Shown here: piece after piece, positions 1 through 8,500 of the stretch
How the letters are laid out: every line of letters begins with the position of its first letter
Numbering within the stretch: the stretch's first letter is position 1
Assembly: GCA_022560025.1 (NCBI GenBank)
Contig: JAFISE010000335.1
Coordinates: 1-19,505, forward strand
Direction: 5' to 3'
DNA from: Stagonosporopsis chrysanthemi
Lineage: Eukaryota; Ascomycota; Dothideomycetes; Pleosporales; Didymellaceae
DNA: 19,505 nt
Made by a program: the position numbers and the translations under genes
The notes under the pieces: generated by a model
What the model saw: only the letters and a program-made list of their open reading frames with translations
Database searches by the model: none
What the model was told of the DNA's origin: nothing

Positions 1-425
1 GTATTGAGTTGCAGCTTGAAGCGCTTGAGCCATTTGATTCCAATAATGCAACCCTGCGATCCAAGGTCCACAATGATGAAAGGGCAGTTGTACACCTTCC
101 GGCCGTCGACTATAAGGTGTAACCGTATGTACTGGGTCACAGGGGAGGTGATTTGATCCTGGAAACCTTTGACCTGGACTGAGAAGGGTAGTTTTCGGAT
201 AGGTTTATGAAGTGAAGTAGAGATAGAATGTGCAATATTAGAGTTCAAAAACAAAAATCCTTGGGCACCAGTGTCAACTAAGGAGCGGAGTCGAACACCA
301 AGCCCTTGGTTGCAAAGAATGGTAGAAGTAAGGAAATGAGGTCCGCCGAACAAATGAGACAGTGAGAGATTGGATAGATCATATTGGTTTAGGCCCGGGT
401 GGAGTGATCCTCCCGGGCGGGACCG
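1..425 (-). CDS. Pol polyprotein, N-terminal part (retropepsin-like aspartic protease), partial
   Basis: This is the start of the pol frame and is open from the frameshift site to the window edge. It lies in the -1 frame relative to gag, which it overlaps by about 37 nt, and it has no start codon of its own, so it should be made as a Gag-Pol fusion. The active-site motif Leu-Val-Asp-Thr-Gly-Ala is encoded at 264-281 (DTGA at 264-275). About 70 residues later comes an Ile-Ile-Gly-Ile-Lys-Trp-Leu segment, the second hallmark of retropepsins (hydrophobic-hydrophobic-Gly). The protease would cut the Gag-Pol polyprotein inside virus-like particles. Reverse transcriptase and integrase should follow beyond position 1. 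Confidence 0.85.
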
Positions 426-1591
426 TTTCCCATAGGGATCGTATTGGTCTCGTCAAAGTCTTCTTCAGCGTCAACGAAGTCTTCCTGTTCCACCTCAATT
501 TCGCGCACGCGGGGTACTGTGCAATCCTTAGTAAAGTGTCCTGGCTTCCCGCAGTTGTAGCAAGCTCCTGGAGTCACATCCTTTACGGGTGCGGGTGTGT
601 TGGAGGGTTGGCGGGGTACAGGAGTACTCCGGGCGAAGTGAGTGGATCGGCTAGGAGAGGGGTAATCTCGTTGACCTGTTGTGACAGAACTCCGTTTCGC
701 ATCCGACTGAGGTGTTCTTGTCGATCTCGGGGGTTGCGAAACAGCATGGGTCAGCGTGGTGGGGTTGTTCCTCCTTTCCATATCGTAGGCAGTTAGGTGT
801 TCTACCATTTGGGAGAAGGAATTATGCCATTGCTGCTTGAAGCCTAGATTAGGTACTCGAATGCTTGGAGAGATCTTGGTCCACATATAGTGAAACCATT
901 CCGATTGGGGTACCTTTCCTTTGATAGCTGCACTAAGGAAGCGGCTCTTGAAAGCGGGGAAAGCTTCTGATTTCTCCATTTGGAGTCGATCAAAGGCTGC
1001 TCGGCTTTCTGCCTGCTCGTTCCCAGTGACAAAGTATGTCTTGAGGAGCGTGATCATCTCTTCTGCAGTGTGAAAACGATCCGTCTCATCGTCAGAGAGG
1101 TACTGAGGTTCTAAGTATTCTTTGGCTAATCCAGAGGTATGACCCCAGACAAGGGCCATACGCGCACGTACACTCCGATAGTGGTCCGCATTGATCTCGA
1201 GTCGGTCTTGAATAGAGGCACGCCATTGCTGAAAGGTGGGGTTACTTCCATTTGTAAGAACCTCAATATTAGGGGTCCTTTCAGAGAGCTTCTCGCGTAC
1301 TGTGAGTACTGAGCCAGCTTCAGATAGCTGCCTTATGGTGGATTGATGCGGTACACCTATTGGTGGTGTTTCTGTTGTGGGTAGGGGGCGATCCGCCGGA
1401 GCAAGGCTGGCACGCAACTGAGCAAGTTCCTGCTGCAGTCGGGCTATCTCTTCCGAGGGATCGTAGTGGGATGGCTCTGAATCAGATCCGTTGTCGGCGG
1501 GGGACAGTTGTGCTGATGCAGGGCCCTGGGGGCGTCTAGCCCCTGATTGGTTCTGGGACCGAGTGGTGGGTCCTGTGGTAGTGCCCGACAT
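389..1591 (-). CDS. gag: Gag (capsid/nucleocapsid) of the Ty3/gypsy element, 400 aa
   Basis: This is the structural protein of the retrotransposon. The start is set at the ATG at 1591 (Met-Ser-Gly-Thr-Thr); the frame runs 20 codons further upstream, but only to a TTG, which is not a fungal start. Residues 1-60 are Ser/Thr/Gln-rich, followed by a short heptad-like stretch and then a helical region of about 170 residues typical of gypsy capsid (retrotrans_gag type). A basic Ser/Thr/Pro-rich linker leads to one CCHC zinc knuckle at about residues 344-357 (C-Y-N-C, G-H, then C), which binds the element's RNA. The tail is acidic and ends in TAA at 389. The frame has no internal stop and no sign of RIP. 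Ribosomes reaching the slippery site near its end should sometimes move into pol. Confidence 0.9.
   Translation of the reverse strand: MSGTTTGPTTRSQNQSGARRPQGPASAQLSPADNGSDSEPSHYDPSEEIARLQQELAQLRASLAPADRPLPTTETPPIGVPHQSTIRQLSEAGSVLTVREKLSERTPNIEVLTNGSNPTFQQWRASIQDRLEINADHYRSVRARMALVWGHTSGLAKEYLEPQYLSDDETDRFHTAEEMITLLKTYFVTGNEQAESRAAFDRLQMEKSEAFPAFKSRFLSAAIKGKVPQSEWFHYMWTKISPSIRVPNLGFKQQWHNSFSQMVEHLTAYDMERRNNPTTLTHAVSQPPRSTRTPQSDAKRSSVTTGQRDYPSPSRSTHFARSTPVPRQPSNTPAPVKDVTPGACYNCGKPGHFTKDCTVPRVREIEVEQEDFVDAEEDFDETNTIPMGNGPAREDHSTRA
393..431 (-). promoter_or_regulatory. -1 programmed ribosomal frameshift signal at the gag/pol junction
   Basis: On the minus strand the heptamer G GGA AAC (425-431) sits in the gag frame exactly as X XXY YYZ. 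A spacer of 6 nt follows (419-424), then a perfect 7-bp inverted repeat, GCCCGGG (412-418) pairing with CCCGGGC (393-399). The arms enclose 12 nt that can add three more pairs (GGA with TCC) around a TCAC tetraloop after one A-A mismatch. The gag stop follows at 389-391, and the -1 frame stays open into the protease. All parts of the canonical signal are present at canonical spacing. Activity itself is inferred. Confidence 0.8.
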
Positions 1592-1752
1592 CGGGGTTGT
1601 ATCCGAATCAGGTAGGTTATTGATAGTCTCTGAGTGTCTATCTTGGCGCAATCTAACGCGGCTTTTCTGAAGTTAATCCTGGAGCAGTGAGTTGCAGGAA
1701 GTTCTAAACCTATAGGCTTTAGTTGTTAGGAGATCTCTGGTATCCTAACTGT
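1592..1752 (-). other. Leader between LTR and gag (untranslated; primer-binding region not identified)
   Basis: This is about 160 nt between the proposed LTR end and the gag ATG. No stretch beginning TGG and resembling a tRNA 3' end follows the LTR, so the primer is unknown. A 7-bp inverted repeat, GTTAGGA/TCCTAAC (about 1725-1749), lies next to the LTR edge and could form a hairpin. An open extension of the gag frame reaches about 1651 without an ATG. Confidence 0.5.
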
Positions 1753-2159
1753 TGTATGAACAATTCAAGGACTTGTTCAGTTTAGGCGTAATACCCTAGC
1801 TGCGCTCGTGCAAATAACTGAACAAACTGTAGCAATATTATTATGAGGCTGTTACTGGCTGGGACGAGTTTTGAAGTATAATGTAACAACACAGGATGCT
1901 AGAGGGGTCTGAATTGCATAGGTATCTGCTACGAGGTGTATGGGAGCACTAGGATAAACTGCAGGACTAGATCTCTATTCCTATAGGTCTTGTACGAAAG
2001 GATACTTCAAAACTATCTATCTAAACTCTGTAGAGGCTTCCCCTCTTATACCTAGAAGCTTAAGGAAGACTGTACCAAGGAGCAGTTAGAAGACAGATCT
2101 GAGTCGGGTAGTTGTCAGGTAATGTAAGATGGGCTTGAAGAACTCAGCTTGTTCTTACA
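1753..2159 (-). repeat. Probable 5' LTR of the gypsy element, about 407 bp
   Basis: The right edge is placed at ...TTCTTACA (2159) because LINE-derived coding sequence begins at the very next base. The left edge is placed at TGTATGAAC (1753): TGTATGAAC and the right-hand GTTCTTACA are imperfect inverted termini (8 of 9) with TG...CA ends, as LTRs have. The left edge could also be the TG at 1750. The partner LTR is outside the window, so this cannot be confirmed by direct repetition. Inside is a perfect 10-bp inverted repeat, TTGTTCAGTT (1773-1782) and AACTGAACAA (1816-1825). Confidence 0.6.
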
Positions 2160-2945
2160 CTTAGCTTAACTTTTTATATCTTTAATACTAAGGTAATAAA
2201 AGTATAAAGAAGCTTCTAGTATATAATAAGACAACCTAAGCTTAATATATACTATATCTAGCTGTATATTAATAGCACCTTAGTTATATAGTACTTTAAA
2301 AGCAATATATCTCTTACTTTATAGTAAGCCTTCTTTAAGTACTACAGTGCTATAGAGACGCACAATGTCTCTATTAAGTAGGCTTCTAGACACCTTAGTA
2401 TTAAAGGGAACAAAGCAGCAGATAGGCTAGCTAACCTAGAAGCCTAGTATCTATTACCTCTAACTAGCAAAGCAGCTATACTAACACTCTTAGGTATTAA
2501 GATAATAGTGCGCAAGAAACTGCACTAGATACAACAAGCCTAGTAAGCTAACAGAAAAAACAAACTCTCTAGATAGTATAAAGGCTAGAGTCTTAACTAC
2601 ACACTAGCTAGCATACTAAAAAAGCTTAATCTACTAAGAGCTACCTTAGCTAGGCTTTTTTTTATTTAAACTAGGTATAAAGACTTTGTATAGTATTACT
2701 AAAAGTACAACTATAGAGATACAAATCCTACTTACTTATACAGATAGAACAAGATACTAGAACACCTTGCACTCTGCTGCAAGACCCTAGAGACTTTTAG
2801 CAGATAGCTGCTTTGACTGTCTCTACTACTATCTAGCTAGGCTAAGGGTCTAGCCTACACTGCAACGCTAGTAGGGGACCTAGATGCCTTTGCAGCCTTT
2901 ATTACACTTACGCAATACTACACTAAAATCTGCCCCTGCTAGTTC
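2160..2945 (+). pseudogene. RIP-decayed Tad-like LINE fragment: RNase H domain and C-terminal end of ORF2
   Basis: Reading codons from 2160 gives one continuous frame over nearly 800 nt that is broken by more than 20 stops. These are almost all TAG, with some TAA, at places where LINE proteins carry Trp. Read that way, an RNase H domain appears. It has an I-W-x-x-x-x-N-S-x-x-V-I-W-like segment near 2250-2300 and the motif I-x-G-N-x-x-A-D-x-L-A at about 2394-2432, preceded by a decayed W-x-x-x-H. Further on come R-Y-K-D-F-x-x-Y-Y at about 2671-2697, a K-I-L-E-H-L-A-L-C block at about 2751-2777, and an end like other fungal LINEs (Y-Y-T-K-I-C-P). TGG to TAG change and high TA content are the RIP signature. 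The copy is dead. Its 5' part is missing or lies beyond the inserted gypsy element. Confidence 0.8.
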
Positions 2946-3595
2946 TTGCAGCCCTGCAACAGCAGCACCTAGCAAAAACTAGCCTAGCACAATGGCTGCG
3001 ACGCCCTCCGTCCCCTACCTCCTCCCCTCACCTCTGTTCCCTACCTCCTCCCCTTACCTCTAGTCCCTACGCTCTCCTCTTCTCTCTCGGCTCACAGATG
3101 CCTTAGAAACACAAGGAAATCACCCTAGTGTACATATACCACTCAGTCTCCCCAACTGGAAGGGGAGCTGTAGCTCTGAAATGGTAGCAATACCCGCGCA
3201 GGCAAGAAATGCTTTCTAAGGTAGTGTGTTAGCACTGTAATTCCATAGCTTAGCACGTCGTATATGCCCTTCGGGAGGCGAGATGGTGGACTTATTCCTC
3301 ATCAACTAGACGTAAAATGAATACCAACCAACCAACCAACCCGATCCCGTCCCAGCTTTGCAATTCCAGCCCTTCAGCCCCATGTTGCTACAGCCAAAAT
3401 CTTCCGCTGCTCTGCAGCACGTTCATTCATTCTCCAAATGCAGCTATGAAGTGTCACCTCGTGACGCACCGAAAAAGTAGTACTCCACATACTATAACAA
3501 TTCGAAATCACAGTACTCGAGAGCCAACTTACCAACATTCTGAGGAATGACTCGTTACAACCTTGCAAAAGACGACTGACATCAGCCACAGCTAA
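2946..3595. other. Intergenic region between the LINE remnant and the HMGR-like gene
   Basis: The first 50 nt may still be LINE 3' untranslated sequence. A C/T-rich tandem repeat follows at about 3009-3089, then unremarkable sequence and a short (CCAA)n run at about 3324-3341. The last part should be the 3' untranslated region of the HMGR-like gene. Small open frames here (for example 3317-3550) show no recognisable protein character. Confidence 0.5.
3009..3089 (+). repeat. C/T-rich tandem repeat, about 27-bp unit
   Basis: Two good copies, starting at 3010 and 3036, share the core CCCTACCTCCTCCCCTYACC. A third, diverged copy starts near 3063. It is strongly strand-asymmetric (pyrimidine on the plus strand). 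It may be the 3' tail of the LINE or a local expansion. Confidence 0.55.
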
Positions 3596-4750
3596 TTATA
3601 ACTTGCTCTTTTCCGCAGCGTCTCTCGCAAGCTTCTTATGCGCATCCGTAAACCCACCACTCGCAATTGCCGCAGCCGTACTGACATCTAAAGCCATACA
3701 GAAACAAGCTATCAAACCAGCCAGTCTGTACTTTCCTCCTGGCCCTCGACACTCCAACAACTCCAGGCTCGCCTTCTGAGATGGGTACATCGTCCCGCCA
3801 CCCACGACACCCACCGGCAGGCTTGGGAAAAAGAGACTCAGCTTGAGAATCTTCGTCTGCAAATCATACGTGGCAGTGAGCTGATTCCACGCGCTCTCAG
3901 CAACACTCCCTGCATCCTGCCCACATGCAACAAACATGGCAGCCACCACATTCGCCGTATTAACGTTACACCCAAACCCGCCATTTCTTGTCTGCCCCTC
4001 CTTCATCAACATCAGCAACGCGTACAAACGCTGCGTGCTGCACTTCAGCACGCGTTGACACACTTCATCCGTCACCTCGCCCCACGCCAGCACCTGACAA
4101 CCCCGTGGCTGCACCACATTCCGCCAGCTCGCCTTCTTATCACTCGCCACATCGCCTTCGATGAAGAAATCCTGCACCCCCATTTCTCCCGCCGCCGCGC
4201 TGGCAAGGAACACATCGCACGCCCGCTGCGTCGCAATGGTAACCATGTTCTGCCCCGCCGCATCCCCCGTCGCGTACGAGAAATGGACATGCACATTCGC
4301 TCCGATGACATGGGGCGTCAGTCCCTGCAGCTTCGCGAACCGACTCGTGCCCTCCGCGTCGCATTTGAACTGCGCGTGCAACTCGGGCACGCGCTCGGCA
4401 AACGTGAGCGCCGTGGCGGTATCGCGGAAGCAGAAGACGGGTGCTCGGCTCATGCCGTCGCGCAGCACTTTGAAGCGGAGGCCGCCGCAGAGGGTGAAGG
4501 CTTTGCAGCCGCGCGAGCAGGAGGCGACGAGGGTGGGTTCGACGGTTGCTAGGGGGGCGAAGAAGGAGGTGGGGATGTTGTCTGGGCCACGGACGAGGAG
4601 AGGCCCGGCTATGCCAAGGGGGACGCGGATGAAGCCTGCGTGGTTCTCGATGGTGGGTCTTGGGGCAGTGGTGGATTCGGCCGTGGAGTAAGCTTTTGAG
4701 ATGGAGGGGAGGATGGTGTCGACCGTGTTGATTAGGGGAGATGAAGCCAT
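3596..4750 (-). CDS. HMG-CoA reductase-like protein, catalytic domain only, 384 aa
   Basis: Class I HMG-CoA reductases reduce HMG-CoA to mevalonate with two NADPH. This single-exon protein covers only the catalytic domain: it has no sterol-sensing or membrane part, against roughly 1000 or more residues for the usual fungal ER enzyme, so it should be soluble. The four catalytic residues are in place: Glu71 (A-T-V-E), Lys205/206 (S-D-K-K), Asp279 (G-Q-D) and His371 (D-A-H-K-K). Their spacings are close to those of the human enzyme. Several hallmarks are altered: the dimer motif ENVIG reads ENHAG, the NADPH-loop DAMGMNM reads DAAGQNM, and VGTIGGGT reads VGVVGGGT. It is therefore a diverged paralogue. 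The start is the ATG at 4750; the frame extends six codons upstream only to a GTG. Its real substrate is unknown: it could be a second mevalonate enzyme, one tied to secondary metabolism, or one with a changed role. Confidence 0.85.
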   Translation of the reverse strand: MASSPLINTVDTILPSISKAYSTAESTTAPRPTIENHAGFIRVPLGIAGPLLVRGPDNIPTSFFAPLATVEPTLVASCSRGCKAFTLCGGLRFKVLRDGMSRAPVFCFRDTATALTFAERVPELHAQFKCDAEGTSRFAKLQGLTPHVIGANVHVHFSYATGDAAGQNMVTIATQRACDVFLASAAAGEMGVQDFFIEGDVASDKKASWRNVVQPRGCQVLAWGEVTDEVCQRVLKCSTQRLYALLMLMKEGQTRNGGFGCNVNTANVVAAMFVACGQDAGSVAESAWNQLTATYDLQTKILKLSLFFPSLPVGVVGGGTMYPSQKASLELLECRGPGGKYRLAGLIACFCMALDVSTAAAIASGGFTDAHKKLARDAAEKSKL

Positions 4751-4944
4751 GGTTTGACTCAGCTGCACAAATGTAACCGCGTATCTTTAATGCGTCACGG
4801 TACACACCTCTTATAACCCCTTCACTGACTAGCTTTCCTCCCGCTGTCGTAATGCGCATATTTTGGACAATCCATTCCATGCCGCATCTTACAAACTCTG
4901 GTCTATACCAACTGTCCGTCCTCCAGGCGCATACATGCTTAGGC

Positions 4945-4952
4945 TGACGTCA
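4945..4952. promoter_or_regulatory. CRE-type palindrome TGACGTCA upstream of the HMGR-like gene
   Basis: This is an exact TGACGTCA, the site of ATF/CREB-type bZIP factors, about 195 bp upstream of the HMGR-like ATG. An 8-bp match can occur by chance, but position and completeness make it a reasonable candidate. Confidence 0.4.
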
Positions 4953-4981
4953 GCGCATGACCTTCCAAGGGAGGAACACGA

Positions 4982-4995
4982 CACGTGGGTGACAC
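4982..4995. promoter_or_regulatory. E-box CACGTG with adjoining TCACCCAC-like element (possible SREBP/bHLH site)
   Basis: CACGTG is followed directly by GGTGACA, so the other strand reads TGTCACCCACGTG. Sterol regulatory factors of the SREBP family bind both E-boxes and TCAC-type sterol elements, and the second half is one C short of the usual form. It lies about 235 bp upstream of the HMGR-like start. Regulation by sterols is inferred only. Confidence 0.3.
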
Positions 4996-5517
4996 CTGCC
5001 ATGCGTTACCTTTGTAGTTCATGCGAAGATGTCAGTGTCACCTTCGATGTTTGGGTAAATCGAGATTCACGGGTATGGCGCGCTTGTATGCGGGTGGTGG
5101 CAATGGGAAAGGTGGGCTGAAAATAGGGTGCGAGGATCTTGGGGAGTAATTTGCGAGGGCGTATCACTGTGTCGTCGGCTATTTTTCTGGTTGCGAACAC
5201 TGTGTGGGAGGAGCTTGTATGATGCTTGTTTCTCTGCTTTGGCTTGGTCTAGGCACAACGTGTACTAATGATCCGCAGCGAATATCGAAAGGTACGGCAT
5301 CAAGATGTGTTGTACTCTCAAACCCGCACATTGTGATTTGATGCTTTCTTTGTCGTTCCTTTGAATCCCTAACCCGCTTGCTGTCTTCTGGGACGTGGTT
5401 ACAGAGAATCGAGCAGAAGGCACCGGTACACTATCGTCGCAGGTCGAGAGCGGTTTTAGATAGAAGCTCTGTAGCATGTTAGACCACGTCTGTGTAACAC
5501 ATCAGGCAAAAAAAAAC

Positions 5518-8500
5518 TTACCGTCTGGGCGCCATGGTTCTCCGCAAATCCTTCTCCTTCTCGGTCTCCTCGGCGATAGGCAGTACACCCTGCTCTTTGA
5601 GACCGGTCAAGAACTCTTTGCCGTACTTGTACCCCACCTCATGGATCTCCTCGAATTTCGCGAAGTCGAGCGTGCCATAAGGGTCGATTGGTGGACGCAT
5701 GTATCTACACCCTGGCGTGTTCTTTGCACGCTCGAGCGCATCGATACTCGATACGTAAGCAAGACGAGACTGTATCTCAGACAGGGTCGGTGGGTTCGGG
5801 TAAGCAGAGAACGGATTCCAGCGGTTGAAGGTGGCCCAGAAGCCAGACAGCGAGTCGCCGAAAGATTGAGGTGTTGTGTCGTCCAGGCTGCCGACATCGA
5901 TAGCAAAGATGACGTCTGCGCCAAGGCTCTTCATGTGCGCAACAGTGAGGTTGTCGATGTAGCCGCCGTCGAGCAGCATGCTGCCATTGTCGCAGAGAGG
6001 AGGGAGGAGGCCAGCTAAAGACATCGAGGCGCGGACGTAGCGCCAGACGTAGCCTGAGGTGTGGATCTCCGAACGCGATTTGCTGATGTTGGTTGTGTTA
6101 CAGTAGAACTCGAGCCAGGAATCTTCAATCTGCGAGTTGCCAAAAGTCTTGAAAATACCGCGATTGAACTCGTGGCCTGTTGTGTAGGATGCACTGCTGG
6201 CGTTAGAGCTAGACCGGATGGTGAGCTAAAGTAGCACTTACGAAGGATATGTCAGATCAAGCGCAAATCTCCACATACTGCCCATACGGCCAGCAAACTT
6301 CTTTGCGCGGCCGTACATGGGAACTACATCTGCGTCCCACGCATACAATGCACCGATGAAAGCACCGATGGAGGTACCGCCTACGATATCAATAGGAATG
6401 CCCGCCTCTTCAAGAGCCCTGATGATGCCGATCTGTGAGATACCGCGAGCACCTCCACCACCCAAGACCAAACCAACCGATTTGCCACATAACCGTCTCG
6501 CGAGGCGATGAAAATCGCCCTTGAACGGTGTCTCGGCTGAGTACAGTGGTGTCTGGCGCATCCTCCTCGAGGTATACTTCTGGATCTCGGCCTGGATGAC
6601 TTGGACACGCTGCTTCAAAGCGTTTCCAAAGCGGCGTCCCGCATGGTGGACGGGCTCCTGCGTAGCACGGAACGACATCTGAATATGATGGTGGCTGCCG
6701 TTAATCCAAGGTCGATTTCGCAGCCACCTCCGCGTTAGACCAGGTGGACAGTAGCGTTCTGAGTGCAGCATGACAAGCTCTTTACGCGCTGTTGTTTTTG
6801 TTGTCAAAAGGAATCGCTCATACTCTCCGATGTTAGGCGAAAGTTCCGCTAAGCCGACCAGAAGTATACAATCTGCTTGACTAACGCAAGTTTGCGTCCA
6901 GGGTGATGTGACGGGAGTATCGGCTACGTAGAGGATCATACCGTACTTCTCTTCAAGGTCTGCCAAATACTGCGACAGCTTCAGCTTACCCATGCGGTTG
7001 AATGCATGCCGCCCAAGGTGATTAAGGATAGCAGCCTGGTTGAGCGAGACGACACCCCGGGGAGTGCCAATCTGCGAGAGGGCATTCATCAGCCGGCTTG
7101 AAAAATCGACCACTGGTACACCAGCTGTAACAGGGAGAATAGCAATCGTTCGCAGGTTGATGGTAGAAGAAACATTGGTACGTGTCGCTTTGGAGCCTCG
7201 CTCTTTCGTTTGCTCGTGTAGTGGATCGTCCATGAGCGAGCGCATACGTGATGCAATGATCTTCGAGATCTTAATAGTGATCCCGGGATGTTCTAGTGCT
7301 AGGCTGTTGAACAAAGTCTTTGGGAACTTGGCAAGCTCGGTATCGCGGATGGCATGGAGTGACCCTGGGCGTGCGGACTCTGTGAGTACTTCGAGCTCAC
7401 CAACGCTGTCGCCCTGGCCGTACTCCCCAATGACTTTCATTGTACCAGCCTTCTCAGCATCTTTTATAGCTCGCATACGTCCATTCAGGACGATGTAGAT
7501 TGCATCACTGTCGTCGCCTTGATTGTAGATGACTTGACCAGCATTGACCTGCACCCATTCCAGAGCGAAGTCGATGTGTTGAATAAGGCGAGGCAAGAGT
7601 GTAGTGAGACGCTTCGCCATTGTTAACAGAACAACGGGATATCTCTCAACGATCCTCTCAATCGACGCTCGTGGCAAAAATCCAACATAAACATCAGTCT
7701 TCGCAGTGACATCTACGAATGATCGATTGGAGGACACCGTTCCCAAGTAACCAGCCAACCCACCTGGCTTGGTCATGAACAAGCTCTTCCGCGGTTTCTT
7801 CTTCTTGCTGGCAGTTTCGGCTAAGTTGCGAATGGATCCGCTTGTGGCATTTTGCTTGAGTGAAGCACCAAAGAGCTCTTCTTGGCTGAGGGCTGCTCCG
7901 GTGGGCGAGGTTCCAAGCACGTTTGACTCTGAGCTGTCTCCATCCACAGCCACGCTGACATCAAGGAACCCATCAACGACATAGTAGAGACCAGGGTTTC
8001 TTTCACCCTGCTCAACAAGGACCGCGTCCTTTGGAAAGTAAACGATCTCAACCTCGTTGACAATTTCCTCAAGCAAGTTCTGGTGATTAACCCCACTGAT
8101 GCTGGAGAGATTCGATGCTGATATTACAGACTCGGTATCGTCGTAAGGGTCCATAAGGCCAAACGCACTCGTGAAGACAGCCTTCTGCCGCTTATTGTCG
8201 AATGACAACATTCTCGGTGATTGCTCAACCGACGCGGCTGGTTTGGGCATGGGGTTCTCGAGGTCGGTCAAGCCAATGGCTTTGAACATACAGTCGAGCA
8301 CGGATTTTCTGAATATTGTTGCCTCGTCTATCGACTCTTGTCGCTGTAGCGTCGGCCGTGCTAACGGTGAAGCAAACGGGTTGAAGTTACCGGCATCAAG
8401 CGGGGTACGAGCATCACGACGATTGTCATGCTGATATGGTTGAGAGAAGCTGTTGCCGCGACCTGAACGACCTGCGCCGCGAGCCATTTGTGTGTTTGTC

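Larger units (their letters stand above)
1..2159 (-). mobile_element. Ty3/gypsy LTR retrotransposon, 5' part (LTR, leader, gag, start of pol), truncated by window edge
   Basis: Reading on the minus strand, the order is a probable 5' LTR (1753-2159), a leader of about 160 nt, gag with a CCHC zinc knuckle, and the start of pol with a DTGA aspartic protease. Protease directly after gag is usual for this superfamily. Reverse transcriptase, RNase H, integrase and the 3' LTR would lie to the left of position 1 and cannot be seen, so gypsy rather than copia is inferred from the separate gag and pol frames and the gag type. Both frames are open and of normal GC content, unlike the adjacent RIP-damaged LINE. 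The copy may be young and possibly still functional, but only about a third of it is visible. Confidence 0.85.
4751..5517. other. Intergenic region: promoter of the HMGR-like gene and 3' flank of NTE1
   Basis: Both flanking genes run leftward, so this holds the NTE1 3' untranslated region and the HMGR-like promoter. A perfect CRE palindrome (4945-4952) and a CACGTG E-box (4982-4987) are the only clear sites. Short open frames on both strands have no recognisable product. I found no tRNA or repeat. Confidence 0.5.

Noticed and set aside
241..300. tRNA B-box-like GTTCGACTCC on the minus strand
   Set aside because: No A-box or cloverleaf surrounds it; it is coding sequence of the pol protease.
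1592..1651. N-terminal extension of gag to a TTG
   Set aside because: Fungal nuclear genes do not normally start at TTG; the ATG at 1591 is the first usable start.
4055..4691. Overlapping plus-strand open frames inside the HMGR-like gene
   Set aside because: They are shadows of the GC-rich coding strand with Arg/His/Pro-rich translations and no known motif.
4751..4880. Possible upstream exon for the HMGR-like gene starting at the ATG at 4880
   Set aside because: The best-looking short intron would join in the wrong frame; the ATG at 4750 already gives a complete catalytic domain.
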